Shown: piece after piece, positions 56,057-64,000 of the stretch
Layout of the letters: each line of letters starts with the position of its first letter
Numbering within the stretch: the stretch's first letter is position 1
Source of the DNA: Xanthocytophaga agilis
GTDB taxonomy: Bacteria > Bacteroidota > Bacteroidia > Cytophagales > 172606-1
Reading direction: 5' to 3'
NCBI RefSeq assembly: GCF_030068605.1
Contig: NZ_JASJOU010000007.1
Location: 310,001-374,000, forward strand
Length of the DNA: 64,000 nucleotides
Made by a program: the position numbers and the translations under genes
Notes under the pieces: generated by a model
What the model was told of the DNA's origin: nothing
Seen by the model: the letters and a program-made list of their open reading frames with translations, nothing else
Database searches by the model: none

Positions 56057-57139
56057 ATGATTCACAATCAGATACCAACAGACATTCATTTTATGCGACG
56101 GGCACTAGAACTAGCCAGCCTTGGCCAGGGCTCTGTAAGTCCCAATCCTATGGTTGGCTGTGTGATTGTACATAACAATCGGATTATTGGAGAGGGGTGG
56201 CATCAGAAGTATGGTTCCTGGCATGCAGAAGTAAATGCTATCCACTCTATACAAGAACATGATCTGGAGTTACTTCCTGAAAGTACTGTATATGTAACCT
56301 TGGAACCATGTACTCACTTTGGCAAAACGCCTCCCTGCTCGGATTTATTAATCGAAAAAAAAGTACGCCGTGTAGTGATTGCCAATGTAGATACAAATCC
56401 ACTAGTTGGTGGAAAAGGAATTGAAAAACTTAAGAATGCAGGTATTGAAATTACTACAGGTATTTTGGAAAAGGAAGCCAGATGGCTCAATCGTCGTTTT
56501 TTCACATTCATTGAAAAAAGCCGACCCTATATTATACTAAAGTGGGCTCAAACAGCAGATCACTTCATTGCTCGTTTAGATTTCAATTCCCGCTGGATCA
56601 GCAATGACTGGTCAAGAAGATTAGTACATAAATGGAGAGGTGAAGAGCCAGCTATTATGGTTGGCACAACTACAGCCCAATATGACAATCCTCGTCTTAA
56701 TGTCAGAGATTGGACAGGTGAAGATCCCGTACGCATTGTTATTGACCGGCATCTTCGGTTATCTCCTTCTTTACACTTATTTGATCAGACACAAACAACT
56801 TTATGCTATAACTTGAAGAAAGATGAATCCAGGGAATACATACAATACATAAAGTGTGCAAGTGAGTCCACATTTTTAGCAGAGATGATGGTAGATCTGC
56901 ATCAGCGGAAAATACAATCCGTTATTGTAGAAGGAGGAAGTAAATTTCTACAGGAACTCATTTTATCAGACCTGTGGGATGAAGTTCGTGTATTTACTTC
57001 TGATCAAACATTTGGTACTGGTATTGCCGCACCTGCATTTGGAGGGACTCTCATAGATAAAATTTCTATAAAAAAAGATCAACTATTAGTCTTCATTCCA
57101 GTTACAGATTCTTATAAACAAAGCATTTACACCAGATAA
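56057..57139 (+). CDS. ribD: Riboflavin biosynthesis protein RibD (deaminase/reductase)
   Basis: The 360-residue bifunctional enzyme has an N-terminal zinc deaminase (H56-A-E58 in WHAEVNAI, C85 and C94 in PCTHFGKTPPC) and a C-terminal DHFR-like reductase (about 145-350, with YIILKWAQTADHFIA and VEGGSKFLQELI). It deaminates and then reduces the ring-opened pyrimidine from GTP cyclohydrolase II. All metal ligands are present. It is monocistronic with a terminator at 57251-57279. Confidence 0.95.
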   Translation: MIHNQIPTDIHFMRRALELASLGQGSVSPNPMVGCVIVHNNRIIGEGWHQKYGSWHAEVNAIHSIQEHDLELLPESTVYVTLEPCTHFGKTPPCSDLLIEKKVRRVVIANVDTNPLVGGKGIEKLKNAGIEITTGILEKEARWLNRRFFTFIEKSRPYIILKWAQTADHFIARLDFNSRWISNDWSRRLVHKWRGEEPAIMVGTTTAQYDNPRLNVRDWTGEDPVRIVIDRHLRLSPSLHLFDQTQTTLCYNLKKDESREYIQYIKCASESTFLAEMMVDLHQRKIQSVIVEGGSKFLQELILSDLWDEVRVFTSDQTFGTGIAAPAFGGTLIDKISIKKDQLLVFIPVTDSYKQSIYTR

Positions 57140-57250
57140 ACAAAAAACTATTTCTTTAACTGCTTTCACCTAACATGCTAAGGCTCAATACTTGTTTGCT
57201 TATCTAGTAAAAATCTGTAACATTTGTATTAGAAAATCAGTTAAAGCCAG

Positions 57251-57279
57251 CTGTGAAACCCTGATTTCACAGTTTTTTT
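57251..57279 (+). terminator. Terminator of ribD
   Basis: An 8-bp stem (57251-57258 with 57265-57272) and a 6-base loop are followed by seven T on the plus strand. It lies about 110 bp after the ribD stop. Confidence 0.82.
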
Positions 57280-57378
57280 ATCTTTAAATCTTACTTAAAA
57301 GAGAAAAGCCCTAAATAACAAGGTTTTTGTAAGGTAAAAGATTCTATTTTACAACTATAAATCAGGAAGGACAAAATC

Positions 57379-58107
57379 ATGATTGAAAACAACAAAATAA
57401 GTATAGAAGAACGGAAAATACGGGATGCTTTTCAAGCCAGAGACTGGAATGAAATAAAGAGTAATGACTCATGGGCCGTTTTTAAGATAATGTCAGAATT
57501 TGTAGGAGGTTTTGAAAAGCTTGCCAAGATAGGTCCATGTGTGTCTATTTTTGGTTCGGCCCGTACAAAACCAGACAACCCGTATTATAAAATAGCAGAA
57601 GAAATTGCAGCGAAGCTGGTAAGACATGGGTACGGGGTTATTACAGGAGGTGGTCCTGGTATCATGGAAGCAGGTAACAAAGGGGCTTTTGAGCAAGGTG
57701 GAAAATCAGTTGGTATTAATATTGTGTTACCTTTTGAGCAAAGCAGTAATATATATATTGATCCGGATAAGCTAATCAGTTTTGATTACTTCTTTGTACG
57801 TAAAGTAATGTTTATTAAATACTCACAGGGATTTGTGGTAATGCCGGGAGGTATGGGTACACTGGACGAGTTATTTGAAGCTATTACTTTAATACAGACT
57901 GAAAAGATTGGACGTTTCCCGATTGTACTTGTCGGTAAATCATATTGGCAGGGATTACTAAACTGGATTGAAGAAGTTGTATTAGGTCAGGAACGGAATA
58001 TTAGTCCTGATGATATGCGTCTTATCAATCTGGTTGATACACCTGCAGAAGCAGTAAAAGTCATAGATGATTTTTACTCAAGGTATTTGTTGCAACCTAA
58101 CTTTTAA
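57379..58107 (+). CDS. LOG-type phosphoribohydrolase (TIGR00730 family)
   Basis: The 242-residue protein has the LOG signatures GGGPGIMEA (90-98) and PGGMGTLDE (156-164) in a Rossmann-like fold. Family members hydrolyse nucleoside 5'-monophosphates, and some (LOG) activate cytokinins; in bacteria the general role is purine-monophosphate hydrolysis. Its N-terminal extension (1-50) is longer than in minimal LOG proteins. The lytic transglycosylase gene starts 2 bp after its stop, so the two are coupled. Confidence 0.92.
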   Translation: MIENNKISIEERKIRDAFQARDWNEIKSNDSWAVFKIMSEFVGGFEKLAKIGPCVSIFGSARTKPDNPYYKIAEEIAAKLVRHGYGVITGGGPGIMEAGNKGAFEQGGKSVGINIVLPFEQSSNIYIDPDKLISFDYFFVRKVMFIKYSQGFVVMPGGMGTLDELFEAITLIQTEKIGRFPIVLVGKSYWQGLLNWIEEVVLGQERNISPDDMRLINLVDTPAEAVKVIDDFYSRYLLQPNF

Positions 58108-58109
58108 CT

Positions 58110-59108
58110 TTGAGAAAGACCCAACTTATCGCTGTTCTGATTCTGGCATTCCTTCTGGTAGGTTATGGCATTTATGTCAAACTATCAGAGGAATTTAATT
58201 TTAACTTTACATTCAATACTGGTCCTCAATTCTATTCATCAGAAAATCCCCCAGATCAAATTTATTTCGCAGGTGAAACTGTTCCTCTGGAAGACAAAAA
58301 AGTTTCCCGTCGATTTGCCAAAGAATTAAAATCACAAACGTATTGGCATCCAGCCAGAGCTGTTATGCTGGATAGAGCACATTTCTGGCTTCCACATATC
58401 ACGGCTATTCTTAAACAATACAAAGTACCAGAAGATCTGAAATATCTGGCGGTTGTAGAAAGCGGTTTACAAAATGTAGACTCTCCCAAAAATGCAGGTG
58501 GATTCTGGCAGATTATCCCACAAACAGCCCGTAACTATGGGTTAGTAATCAATGATGAGGTAGACGAACGTTACCATCCGCTTCTGGCTACTCAGGCAGC
58601 ATGCCGATATCTGCAAAGTGCCCATCTTTTGTTTAGCAGTTGGACAAATGCAGCTGCATCATACAATGCAGGCATTAATGGAATGACTCAGGCTATGTTA
58701 CGCCAGAGGAAAAGTTCGTTCTATCAACTAAAACTCAATCAGCAAACAACCGATTATATCTTCCGGATACTGGCAGTAAAACAACTTGTTGAACATCCTA
58801 AGGAATATGGGTACAAAGTAAGTCGTCACTCTACACTTAATTCCAGGATACGAATGATCAAGGTTAATAAATCTATCCCGAATCTGACAGCCTTTGCTCA
58901 ACAATATGGTATTACCTATCAGACACTTCGAAGTTATAATCCCTGGATCAAAAAGAATACCCTGACTATTAAGAAAAAAAGTTATATTTTATTAATCCCA
59001 CGCAAAAATACTCCCAAACCACCCTTACGCGCGTCCAAACCTATTGTACCAGAGACAACAGGCACGGCTTCTTCCAAACCAAAGGAGTCCAATGCCAATG
59101 AGTATTAA
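58110..59108 (+). CDS. Membrane-anchored lytic transglycosylase with LysM domain
   Basis: A TTG at 58110 is the only sensible start: it is 2 bp after the previous stop and begins a signal-anchor (MRKTQLIAVLILAFLLVGYG). The 332-residue protein has an SLT domain with catalytic E117 (VVESGLQN), GGFWQIIPQTARNYG and SYNAGING, then a LysM-type segment (about 250-300, TAFAQQYGITYQTLRSYNPWI) and a Pro/Ser-rich tail. It cleaves the MurNAc-GlcNAc bond of peptidoglycan in the periplasm, as in MltD-like enzymes. Confidence 0.9.
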   Translation: MRKTQLIAVLILAFLLVGYGIYVKLSEEFNFNFTFNTGPQFYSSENPPDQIYFAGETVPLEDKKVSRRFAKELKSQTYWHPARAVMLDRAHFWLPHITAILKQYKVPEDLKYLAVVESGLQNVDSPKNAGGFWQIIPQTARNYGLVINDEVDERYHPLLATQAACRYLQSAHLLFSSWTNAAASYNAGINGMTQAMLRQRKSSFYQLKLNQQTTDYIFRILAVKQLVEHPKEYGYKVSRHSTLNSRIRMIKVNKSIPNLTAFAQQYGITYQTLRSYNPWIKKNTLTIKKKSYILLIPRKNTPKPPLRASKPIVPETTGTASSKPKESNANEY

Positions 59109-59135
59109 TTAATCTGTATCTTGCAGATAATTTAT

Positions 59136-59154
59136 AACCTGATGGGCTCAGGTT
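59136..59154 (+). other. Small hairpin before cvfB
   Basis: AACCTGA (59136-59142) pairs with TCAGGTT (59148-59154) around a 5-base loop. It lies 28 bp after the transglycosylase stop and 20 bp before the cvfB start, with no T-tract. It may lightly separate the two genes. Confidence 0.4.
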
Positions 59155-59173
59155 TATCACATAGATTTTATTT

Positions 59174-60004
59174 ATGGCAAAAATTGGACGTTATAATCTG
59201 TTAAAGGTTATTAAGGAATTAGACTTTGGAGTTTATCTGGATGGCGGAAAAGATGGGGAAATTCTAATGCCTAAAAGGTATGTACCTGAAGATTGCAAAC
59301 CAGGTGACCGGATTGATGCATTTATCTATCTTGATTCGGAAGATAGGATCATTGCCACAACAGAAACTCCGCTGGCTCAGGTAGGAGACTTTGCTTACCT
59401 AAAGGCTGTATCTGTTAATGCAACAGGCGCTTTCCTTGACTGGGGATTACTCAAAGATCTTCTTGTCCCTTTTCGGGAGCAAAAGATGAGCATGCAGGAG
59501 GGGAAATTCTATATAGTATATGTTTATCTGGACGAAGACACCCGACGCATTGTGGCTTCGGCTAAAATAGAACAATTTCTAGACAAATCAGAACCTGAAC
59601 TGGAAGCGGGTCAATTGGTGGATTTACTGATTTATCAAAAAACAGAGCTAGGATTTAAAGCTATTATTAACAATCAATACAGCGGTATGCTGTATGATAA
59701 CGAAATATTTCAGCCTCTGACAACCGGAGACCGAATTATTGGCTATGTGAAACAGATACGGGATGATTTTAAAATTGATTTAATTTTACATAAGCCGGGT
59801 TTTGATAAAATAGAAGATATTGCAGAGAGCATTTTTATCCGACTTCAGGAAGAGGGAGGATTTATGGCAGTGACAGATAAAAGTCCAGCTGAAACAATCT
59901 ATGAACTATTCGGTATAAGCAAAAAGACCTATAAAAAAGCAGTCGGAGATTTGTACAAAAGACGCTTAATAGTTATTGAAGAAACAGGTATCCGACTAAC
60001 CTAA
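59174..60004 (+). CDS. cvfB: CvfB-family S1 RNA-binding protein
   Basis: The 276-residue protein contains tandem S1-like beta-barrel domains (about 1-65, 70-135, 145-215) and a C-terminal winged helix (about 225-276, TIYELFGISKKTYKKAVGDLYKRRLI). The segments GDRIDAFIYLDSEDRIIATT and GAFLDWGLLKDLLVPF are diagnostic of CvfB. In Staphylococcus CvfB binds RNA and affects virulence-gene expression; the role in Bacteroidota is not established. It lies 65 bp after the transglycosylase gene. Confidence 0.93.
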   Translation: MAKIGRYNLLKVIKELDFGVYLDGGKDGEILMPKRYVPEDCKPGDRIDAFIYLDSEDRIIATTETPLAQVGDFAYLKAVSVNATGAFLDWGLLKDLLVPFREQKMSMQEGKFYIVYVYLDEDTRRIVASAKIEQFLDKSEPELEAGQLVDLLIYQKTELGFKAIINNQYSGMLYDNEIFQPLTTGDRIIGYVKQIRDDFKIDLILHKPGFDKIEDIAESIFIRLQEEGGFMAVTDKSPAETIYELFGISKKTYKKAVGDLYKRRLIVIEETGIRLT

Positions 60005-60008
60005 TACA

Positions 60009-60037
60009 AGAAAAGCCAGACTTACTCTGGCTTTTCT
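60009..60037. terminator. Bidirectional terminator between cvfB and ruvC
   Basis: A perfect 12-bp stem (60009-60020 with 60026-60037) with a 5-base loop lies between the convergent cvfB and ruvC genes. A4 and T4 runs within the stem and T residues beyond support termination. Confidence 0.85.
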
Positions 60038-60072
60038 TACAATTATTTCTTATAGTTATATATTTCATCTGT

Positions 60073-60633
60073 CTATTTCACCCGATCTGGATTTTTACTG
60101 ATAAAAGCAGCCCAACTCTTGGTCTGGCTCACTTGAGTGGCACCACCCTGATAGTAGTGACACACAGCAACAGCCAGTGCATCTGTAGCATCCAGCAATT
60201 CAGGCGTTTCTTCAAATTTGAATTGTGATTTCAACATAGCAGCCACTTGCTCCTTTGAAGCGTTTCCATTTCCTGTTACTGATTGTTTTATTTTTTTAGG
60301 TGCATACTCGATAATTGGAACCTCCCTCATTAAAGCTGCAGCCATAGCCACACCCTGTGCTCTACCCAATTTTAACATTGACTGTACATTTTTTCCATGA
60401 AATGGGGCTTCAATAGCCATCTCATCAGGCAAGTATTCCTCTAATAATCCTGTAATTTTTTCAAATATTTTCTTTAATTTGATTTCCTGATTAGCATATT
60501 TACTTAGATTAATCACACCAAACTGAAGCAATTGCAATTTATTTTTTCCCTGTACCTGTAAGACACCAAATCCCATAAAACGGGTACCAGGATCAACCCC
60601 CAGAATAATACGTTCTGTTTCCAATGTTTTCAT
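60073..60633 (-). CDS. ruvC: Holliday junction resolvase RuvC
   Basis: The 186-residue nuclease has the four acidic positions expected: D14 (LGVDPGTR), Glu in [11 protein letters not shown] and two Asp in [15 protein letters not shown]. It resolves Holliday junctions as a homodimer after RuvAB branch migration. Length is normal. No ruvA or ruvB is nearby. A TATATTCG about 25-30 bp upstream of the ATG could be a variant -7 box. Confidence 0.96.
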   Translation of the reverse strand: MKTLETERIILGVDPGTRFMGFGVLQVQGKNKLQLLQFGVINLSKYANQEIKLKKIFEKITGLLEEYLPDEMAIEAPFHGKNVQSMLKLGRAQGVAMAAALMREVPIIEYAPKKIKQSVTGNGNASKEQVAAMLKSQFKFEETPELLDATDALAVAVCHYYQGGATQVSQTKSWAAFISKNPDRVK

Positions 60634-60725
60634 GAATGCAAGTTAATATGAATTAGACGAATATAGGATGTCTGTTGAAAATTAAATCCTAGAAATTACT
60701 ATTATGGGAATCCCATAAAGACCTA

Positions 60726-60733
60726 TACATTTG
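60726..60733 (+). promoter_or_regulatory. Candidate -7 box overlapping the glycosyltransferase 5' end
   Basis: TACATTTG matches TAnnTTTG and overlaps the first possible start codon (TTG at 60731-60733) of the next gene. No TTTG is seen at -33. If real, translation must begin further down, for example at the TTG at 60758. Confidence 0.4.
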
Positions 60734-61906
60734 CATCCTAACCAGATTTCAGTTCTCTTGATTTTTGCCTATATTTTTCTCATCATTCAGATTCTGTATG
60801 CCTTATTCACACTTATCCTCTGGATAGCATGGCAGAAACTACCCCTATATAACCCAGTTACCGAGGCTATAGTCCATACGCGGATTTCTGTTATCGTTGT
60901 TGTACGAAACGAAGCATCCAATATTCTAAATCTACTAAATTCGCTAAGTCATCAAACCTATCCTAAACATCTGTTTAGTGTTTACATAGTAGATGATTAT
61001 TCTACAGACGCAACAGTCTCATTACTTAAGGACTTTCAGTCAACGTCTCCTTTTCCACTTCATATATTGGAATTAAAAAACTATTCTGCCCTTGACTCTA
61101 TAAACGGAAATTTTAAGAAAAAAGGTATTGAATGGGCTATTTCAAAATCAGATGGAGAACTGATTGCGATGACTGATGGAGACTGTCTAGTTCCACCTAA
61201 CTGGCTTACAACCATTGCCAGATTTCAGGTACAAACTAATGCACAAATGATTTGTGGGGCTGTTACATTTACCGAACCAACTATTTTTGCCAAGATACAG
61301 GCAGTCGAGTTTGCTAGTTTGATCGGTTCCGGCGCTGCAACATTACAAATGGGTATACCGACTATGTGCAATGCAGCAAATCTGGTTTTTACCAGAAGAG
61401 CATTTATCGATGTAAATGGATATAAGGACACAGCATCAACTGCAACAGGAGATGATCTGTTTCTCATGCACAAAATCCATCAGGTATATCCAACCCAGGT
61501 GCACTTCTTAAAACATCCGCAAACAATTGTTCTTACCCAGCCACAACCAGATCTTATAGCATTTTACCATCAACGCAAACGTTGGGCCAGTAAGTGGCAT
61601 CTCTATTCAGACTGGCGTGTGAGTGGTATAGCTATCTTTATTTTTGTAAGCAGCCTGAGTTTACTTACCAGCATACCTGCACTTTTCCTCAATATACTTC
61701 CAATTCTTTTCCTGATTGCAGGTATCTCACTTCGCTGGGTCAGCGAATGGTTATTTATGGGCCATATCTTATCATTCCTCAAAAAACGACATCTTATTAC
61801 CTGGATATTTCCAATACAATGGCTATATCCCATATATATTGTTTTTTTTGGTCTGACAGCTCAAAAAAAGGGATATTCATGGAAAGGAAGAAAGCTGGAT
61901 CAGTAA
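60731..61906 (+). CDS. Family 2 glycosyltransferase, membrane-bound
   Basis: The longest frame (391 residues) begins with TTG at 60731; a second TTG at 60758 would give 382 residues and avoid the promoter box at 60726-60733. An N-terminal helix (about 8-32) is followed by the GT-A domain: ISVIVVVRNEASNI, VDDYSTDATVSL, TDGDCLVPPNWL (DxD), DDLFLMHKIH and the HQRKRWASKW motif (a QxxRW-like processive signature). Three membrane helices follow (about 295-380). It resembles poly-N-acetylglucosamine/cellulose synthase-like enzymes; the product is unknown. Confidence 0.88.
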   Translation: MHPNQISVLLIFAYIFLIIQILYALFTLILWIAWQKLPLYNPVTEAIVHTRISVIVVVRNEASNILNLLNSLSHQTYPKHLFSVYIVDDYSTDATVSLLKDFQSTSPFPLHILELKNYSALDSINGNFKKKGIEWAISKSDGELIAMTDGDCLVPPNWLTTIARFQVQTNAQMICGAVTFTEPTIFAKIQAVEFASLIGSGAATLQMGIPTMCNAANLVFTRRAFIDVNGYKDTASTATGDDLFLMHKIHQVYPTQVHFLKHPQTIVLTQPQPDLIAFYHQRKRWASKWHLYSDWRVSGIAIFIFVSSLSLLTSIPALFLNILPILFLIAGISLRWVSEWLFMGHILSFLKKRHLITWIFPIQWLYPIYIVFFGLTAQKKGYSWKGRKLDQ

Positions 61907-61956
61907 GTCTGGCAGAATAAAACCCTAATAGAAGTACGCTCAACCAATAATATCTG

Positions 61957-61964
61957 TACATTTG
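61957..61964 (+). promoter_or_regulatory. Candidate -7 box for the small gene at 62002
   Basis: TACATTTG matches TAnnTTTG, 38 bp before the ATG at 62002. No clear -33 element is visible. Confidence 0.4.
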
Positions 61965-62001
61965 TAAAAATCTAATTCTATTTATATTATATCTTATCGT
62001 C

Positions 62002-62262
62002 ATGACAGATCAGGAACTGGATGTATTGGATGAACTACACTTTGTGCAATCCTTCTCCTATCTTTCAGAAAACCTTGAACTTACGGAAGAGGTGCTTAAA
62101 CAAACTTTGTATGAACTAGCACAGAAAGGTTGGATCAAAATCCTTCAGAACGTTGATGAGGAGATCCTTGTTTCAGACAGTGACTATGAAAAAAGCTATC
62201 ATACATTTTATTATCTGGCAACAAAAGAAGGCTTGCTGGCATTTCATAGTACAGGTGAGTAA
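62002..62262 (+). CDS. Small winged-helix-like protein of unknown function
   Basis: This 86-residue acidic protein (MTDQELDVLDELHFVQSFSY) has a helix-turn-helix-like pattern: LTEEVLKQTLYELAQKGWIKIL, then YYLATKEGLLAFHS. Such a pattern resembles the winged-helix fold seen in small transporter-associated or regulator domains, but I cannot name a family. It lies between the glycosyltransferase and the PP2C gene, 139 bp before the latter, and may be a partner or regulator of the phosphatase. Confidence 0.7.
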   Translation: MTDQELDVLDELHFVQSFSYLSENLELTEEVLKQTLYELAQKGWIKILQNVDEEILVSDSDYEKSYHTFYYLATKEGLLAFHSTGE

Positions 62263-62401
62263 TTTTAGCCAGTTTCTTATAATTCACAGATTATATCATA
62301 AATTACCTGGTATTCAGCGCAAACAAACAACCCTGACAGAGTTATGTAGAAGCTATACTCGATTTAATGGAAGTATAAATACGTAGGTAACCACCAGCTT
62401 A

Positions 62402-63643
62402 ATGATAACCTCTTTGGCAGAATCTCCTGAATATCAACTCCATGTTAAACAAATGGAGTTAAATTCTTTACTTGAAGTAACGCAGGCTATCAATAATAAC
62501 CTGCCAGAAGAAGCTTTGTATAAGATATACCATTTTATTTTACGAGGTAATCTTCATATCAACAAACTATTGCTCTGTATTTATCAGAACAGATGGGAAA
62601 AAAAGGCAGTATTTGGTACCACATCTTCCTTTGATCATGTACATGAAGATCTGATTGCTTTGGATCTAAAAGAAGTTACCTCTACTGAAAATGAACAAGT
62701 TCCCGCAATTTTTCAGGAGTTTGATGAAATTATACCTGTTTATCATCGTGATGCACTACTGGCGTATGTCTTTCTAAGTCAAAATCAGATAGCCTATCGG
62801 GAAGGTATTGCTACAGATACCAAGTTCATTCAAACATTAACAAACCTTATTGTCGTTGCCATTGAAAACAAAAAGCTTGCTGCTAAACAAATGGAGCAGG
62901 AAGCCTTGAACAGAGAATTACAGATTGCCAAAAGAGTACAGGAACGGCTATTTCCTAAAAAGCTTCCAGACAATCCCTATATCACTGTTAAAGCAGATTA
63001 TTTTCCTCATCAAAGTGTAAGTGGTGACTATTATGATTTTATAGCCCTTCCTGATGAGAAATACTTTGTATGTATTGCAGATGTGTCAGGTAAAGGCATT
63101 CCTGCAGCATTGTTGATGTCTAATTTTCAAGCTTCCCTTCGTATTCTAATCCGCCAGACTACAGATCTGCTACGTATTGTAAGTGAACTTAACCACACTT
63201 TATATGAAATATTGGGTGGAGAGCGGTTTATTACGGGATTTTTTGCTTTATATGACCATCGAGCTCATACCCTTACATACATTAACGCTGGTCATCATCC
63301 TCCTTTATTAATTAACGAGTCTGGAGATAATCGGTGGCTAAAAACAGGAACTACTGTAATTGGCATTTTTGATTCACTTCCTTTTATAAATTATGAAGTA
63401 GTAGAAAACGTCTCGCATTTCTTGTTATTCGGTTATACAGATGGCGTTGTAGAAGCATGCAATAGTACAGAAGAGGAATATGGAGATGAACGAATGGAGG
63501 AAGTAATCAAAGAGTTTTCACAGGAAAAGCCATCTTATTTACATCAAAAGCTGATTGAGTCTATTCATGACTTCTGTGGCAATACACCTTTTCGTGATGA
63601 TGTAACCCTACTTACATTAAAGGTTGGCAATCCCGATAAATAA
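62402..63643 (+). CDS. RsbU/SpoIIE-type PP2C serine phosphatase
   Basis: The 413-residue protein has a GAF-like sensor region (about 20-165), a coiled-coil linker (about 170-195, MEQEALNRELQIAKRVQERLFP) and a SpoIIE/PP2C domain. Metal-binding Asp residues occur in SGDYYDF, CIADVSGKGIPAALLM, FGYTDGVVEA and FRDDVTLLTL. Such enzymes dephosphorylate anti-sigma-factor antagonists in partner-switching. No STAS or HATPase anti-sigma partner is in view, so the target is unknown. Confidence 0.9.
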   Translation: MITSLAESPEYQLHVKQMELNSLLEVTQAINNNLPEEALYKIYHFILRGNLHINKLLLCIYQNRWEKKAVFGTTSSFDHVHEDLIALDLKEVTSTENEQVPAIFQEFDEIIPVYHRDALLAYVFLSQNQIAYREGIATDTKFIQTLTNLIVVAIENKKLAAKQMEQEALNRELQIAKRVQERLFPKKLPDNPYITVKADYFPHQSVSGDYYDFIALPDEKYFVCIADVSGKGIPAALLMSNFQASLRILIRQTTDLLRIVSELNHTLYEILGGERFITGFFALYDHRAHTLTYINAGHHPPLLINESGDNRWLKTGTTVIGIFDSLPFINYEVVENVSHFLLFGYTDGVVEACNSTEEEYGDERMEEVIKEFSQEKPSYLHQKLIESIHDFCGNTPFRDDVTLLTLKVGNPDK

Positions 63644-63670
63644 TCCTTTTACTTCATTACCTGTAAGCAT

Positions 63671-64000
63671 ATGCAATCAGAGTATCTGGAAAGTATCAGA
63701 AAGCAGTTTCGCTACTATAAAGATCTTGGAGATAAAGCCATGTCTCAAATAACTGAGCAAAATCTTTTTGAACAAATTAACCCTACCAGTAACTCTATTG
63801 CTATCATTGTCAATCATTTGTGGGGTAATATGTTATCCAGATGGACAGATTTTCTCACAACAGATGGTGAAAAAGAATGGAGGAACCGGGATGCAGAATT
63901 TGAAAACCATATCCAGAACAAAGATGAGCTGCTTCAAAAGTGGAATGAAGGCTGGGAATGTCTTTTCAACGCACTTACTCAATTACAGGAGGCAGATCTT
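63671..64000 (+). CDS. DUF1572/DinB-like protein (C-terminus cut by window edge)
   Basis: An ATG at 63671 opens a frame of 110 codons to the end of the window, 27 bp after the phosphatase gene. The start MQSEYLESIRKQFRYYKDLG, the segment SNSIAIIVNHLWGNMLSRWTDFL (with a conserved His) and REWRNRDAEFE-like EKEWRNRDAEFE match DUF1572 of the DinB/YfiT four-helix superfamily. Members are putative metal-dependent enzymes, often thiol transferases; this one's reaction is unknown. Confidence 0.82.
   Translation, partial: MQSEYLESIRKQFRYYKDLGDKAMSQITEQNLFEQINPTSNSIAIIVNHLWGNMLSRWTDFLTTDGEKEWRNRDAEFENHIQNKDELLQKWNEGWECLFNALTQLQEADL

Noticed and set aside
62255-62386. A 43-codon GTG-initiated frame between the small gene and the PP2C gene
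   Set aside because: It overlaps the end of the upstream gene in another frame, has no recognisable motif and no supporting signal.
1-64000. rRNA, tRNA or tmRNA genes
   Set aside because: I looked through the intergenic regions and saw no cloverleaf-like segments or rRNA signatures, though a covariance-model scan was not possible.

Overview
The window reads as ordinary chromosome of a Bacteroidota species, most likely a gliding member of Cytophagia (Cytophagales). The evidence is a gliding-motility gene (gldC), two TonB-dependent receptors with carboxypeptidase-like N-terminal plug extensions, a GLPGLI-family protein, NPHFLFN-type (LytS-like) histidine kinases paired with a LytTR regulator, moderate-to-low G+C content, no strong Shine-Dalgarno sequences, and several promoters of the Bacteroidota type (TTTG, about 20 nt, TAnnTTTG). 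I see no rRNA, tRNA, CRISPR array, insertion sequence, phage or plasmid genes.

Layout. 1-8.5 kb: housekeeping genes (RidA-like protein, TPR protein, YigZ/IMPACT, MFS transporter, inorganic pyrophosphatase, PlsC-type acyltransferase, DUF2520 protein). 8.6-12.3 kb: a GLPGLI protein next to an outer-membrane beta-barrel receptor. 12.6-17.8 kb: a cytochrome c maturation (System I) cluster on the minus strand, ccmB-ccmC-ccmD-ccmE-ccmF, whose CcmE has Cys in place of the haem-binding His. 17.9-23.2 kb: a BatA-like VWA protein, a two-subunit 3-oxoacid CoA-transferase preceded by a small array of TATCAG-N4-CTGATA palindromes, a MetF-like protein, a DUF2167 protein and GldC. 23.3-31.7 kb: TerC, glycosyltransferase, EndoIII-like glycosylase, ArnT-like transferase, 2OG-Fe(II) oxygenase, PAP2 phosphatase and a CHASE3 kinase/receiver pair. 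32-35.3 kb: an Oar-like TonB receptor. 35.6-42.6 kb: the maltodextrin-to-trehalose genes treX-treZ-treY. 42.7-45.4 kb: an AraC regulator diverging from a SnoaL-like gene, then a small unknown gene and yiaA. 45.5-49 kb: a four-gene minus-strand cluster (unknown lipocalin-like protein, UGT-type glycosyltransferase, lipocalin-like lipoprotein, dihaem cytochrome c) with similar leaders before each start codon. 49.3-53.3 kb: three LytS-like kinases and one LytTR regulator. 53.6-64 kb: NlpC/P60 peptidase, rhodanese, PrmC, RibD, LOG-type hydrolase, lytic transglycosylase, CvfB, RuvC, glycosyltransferase, a small unknown gene, an RsbU-like phosphatase and the start of a DUF1572/DinB-like gene.

How genes work together. 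TreX trims branched glucan to linear maltodextrins, TreY isomerises the reducing end to trehalose and TreZ releases free trehalose. CcmB/C/D move and present haem, CcmE carries it, and CcmF attaches it to apocytochromes such as the dihaem cytochrome encoded here. The kinase/LytTR cluster is the most unusual locus. Two adjacent kinases share a 481-bp near-identical catalytic block inside otherwise different proteins, which looks like recent gene conversion, and the third kinase has lost ATP-binding motifs. I found no clear new defence or mobile system. The best leads are the kinase cluster, the palindrome array and the back-to-back promoters at 17.86 kb.
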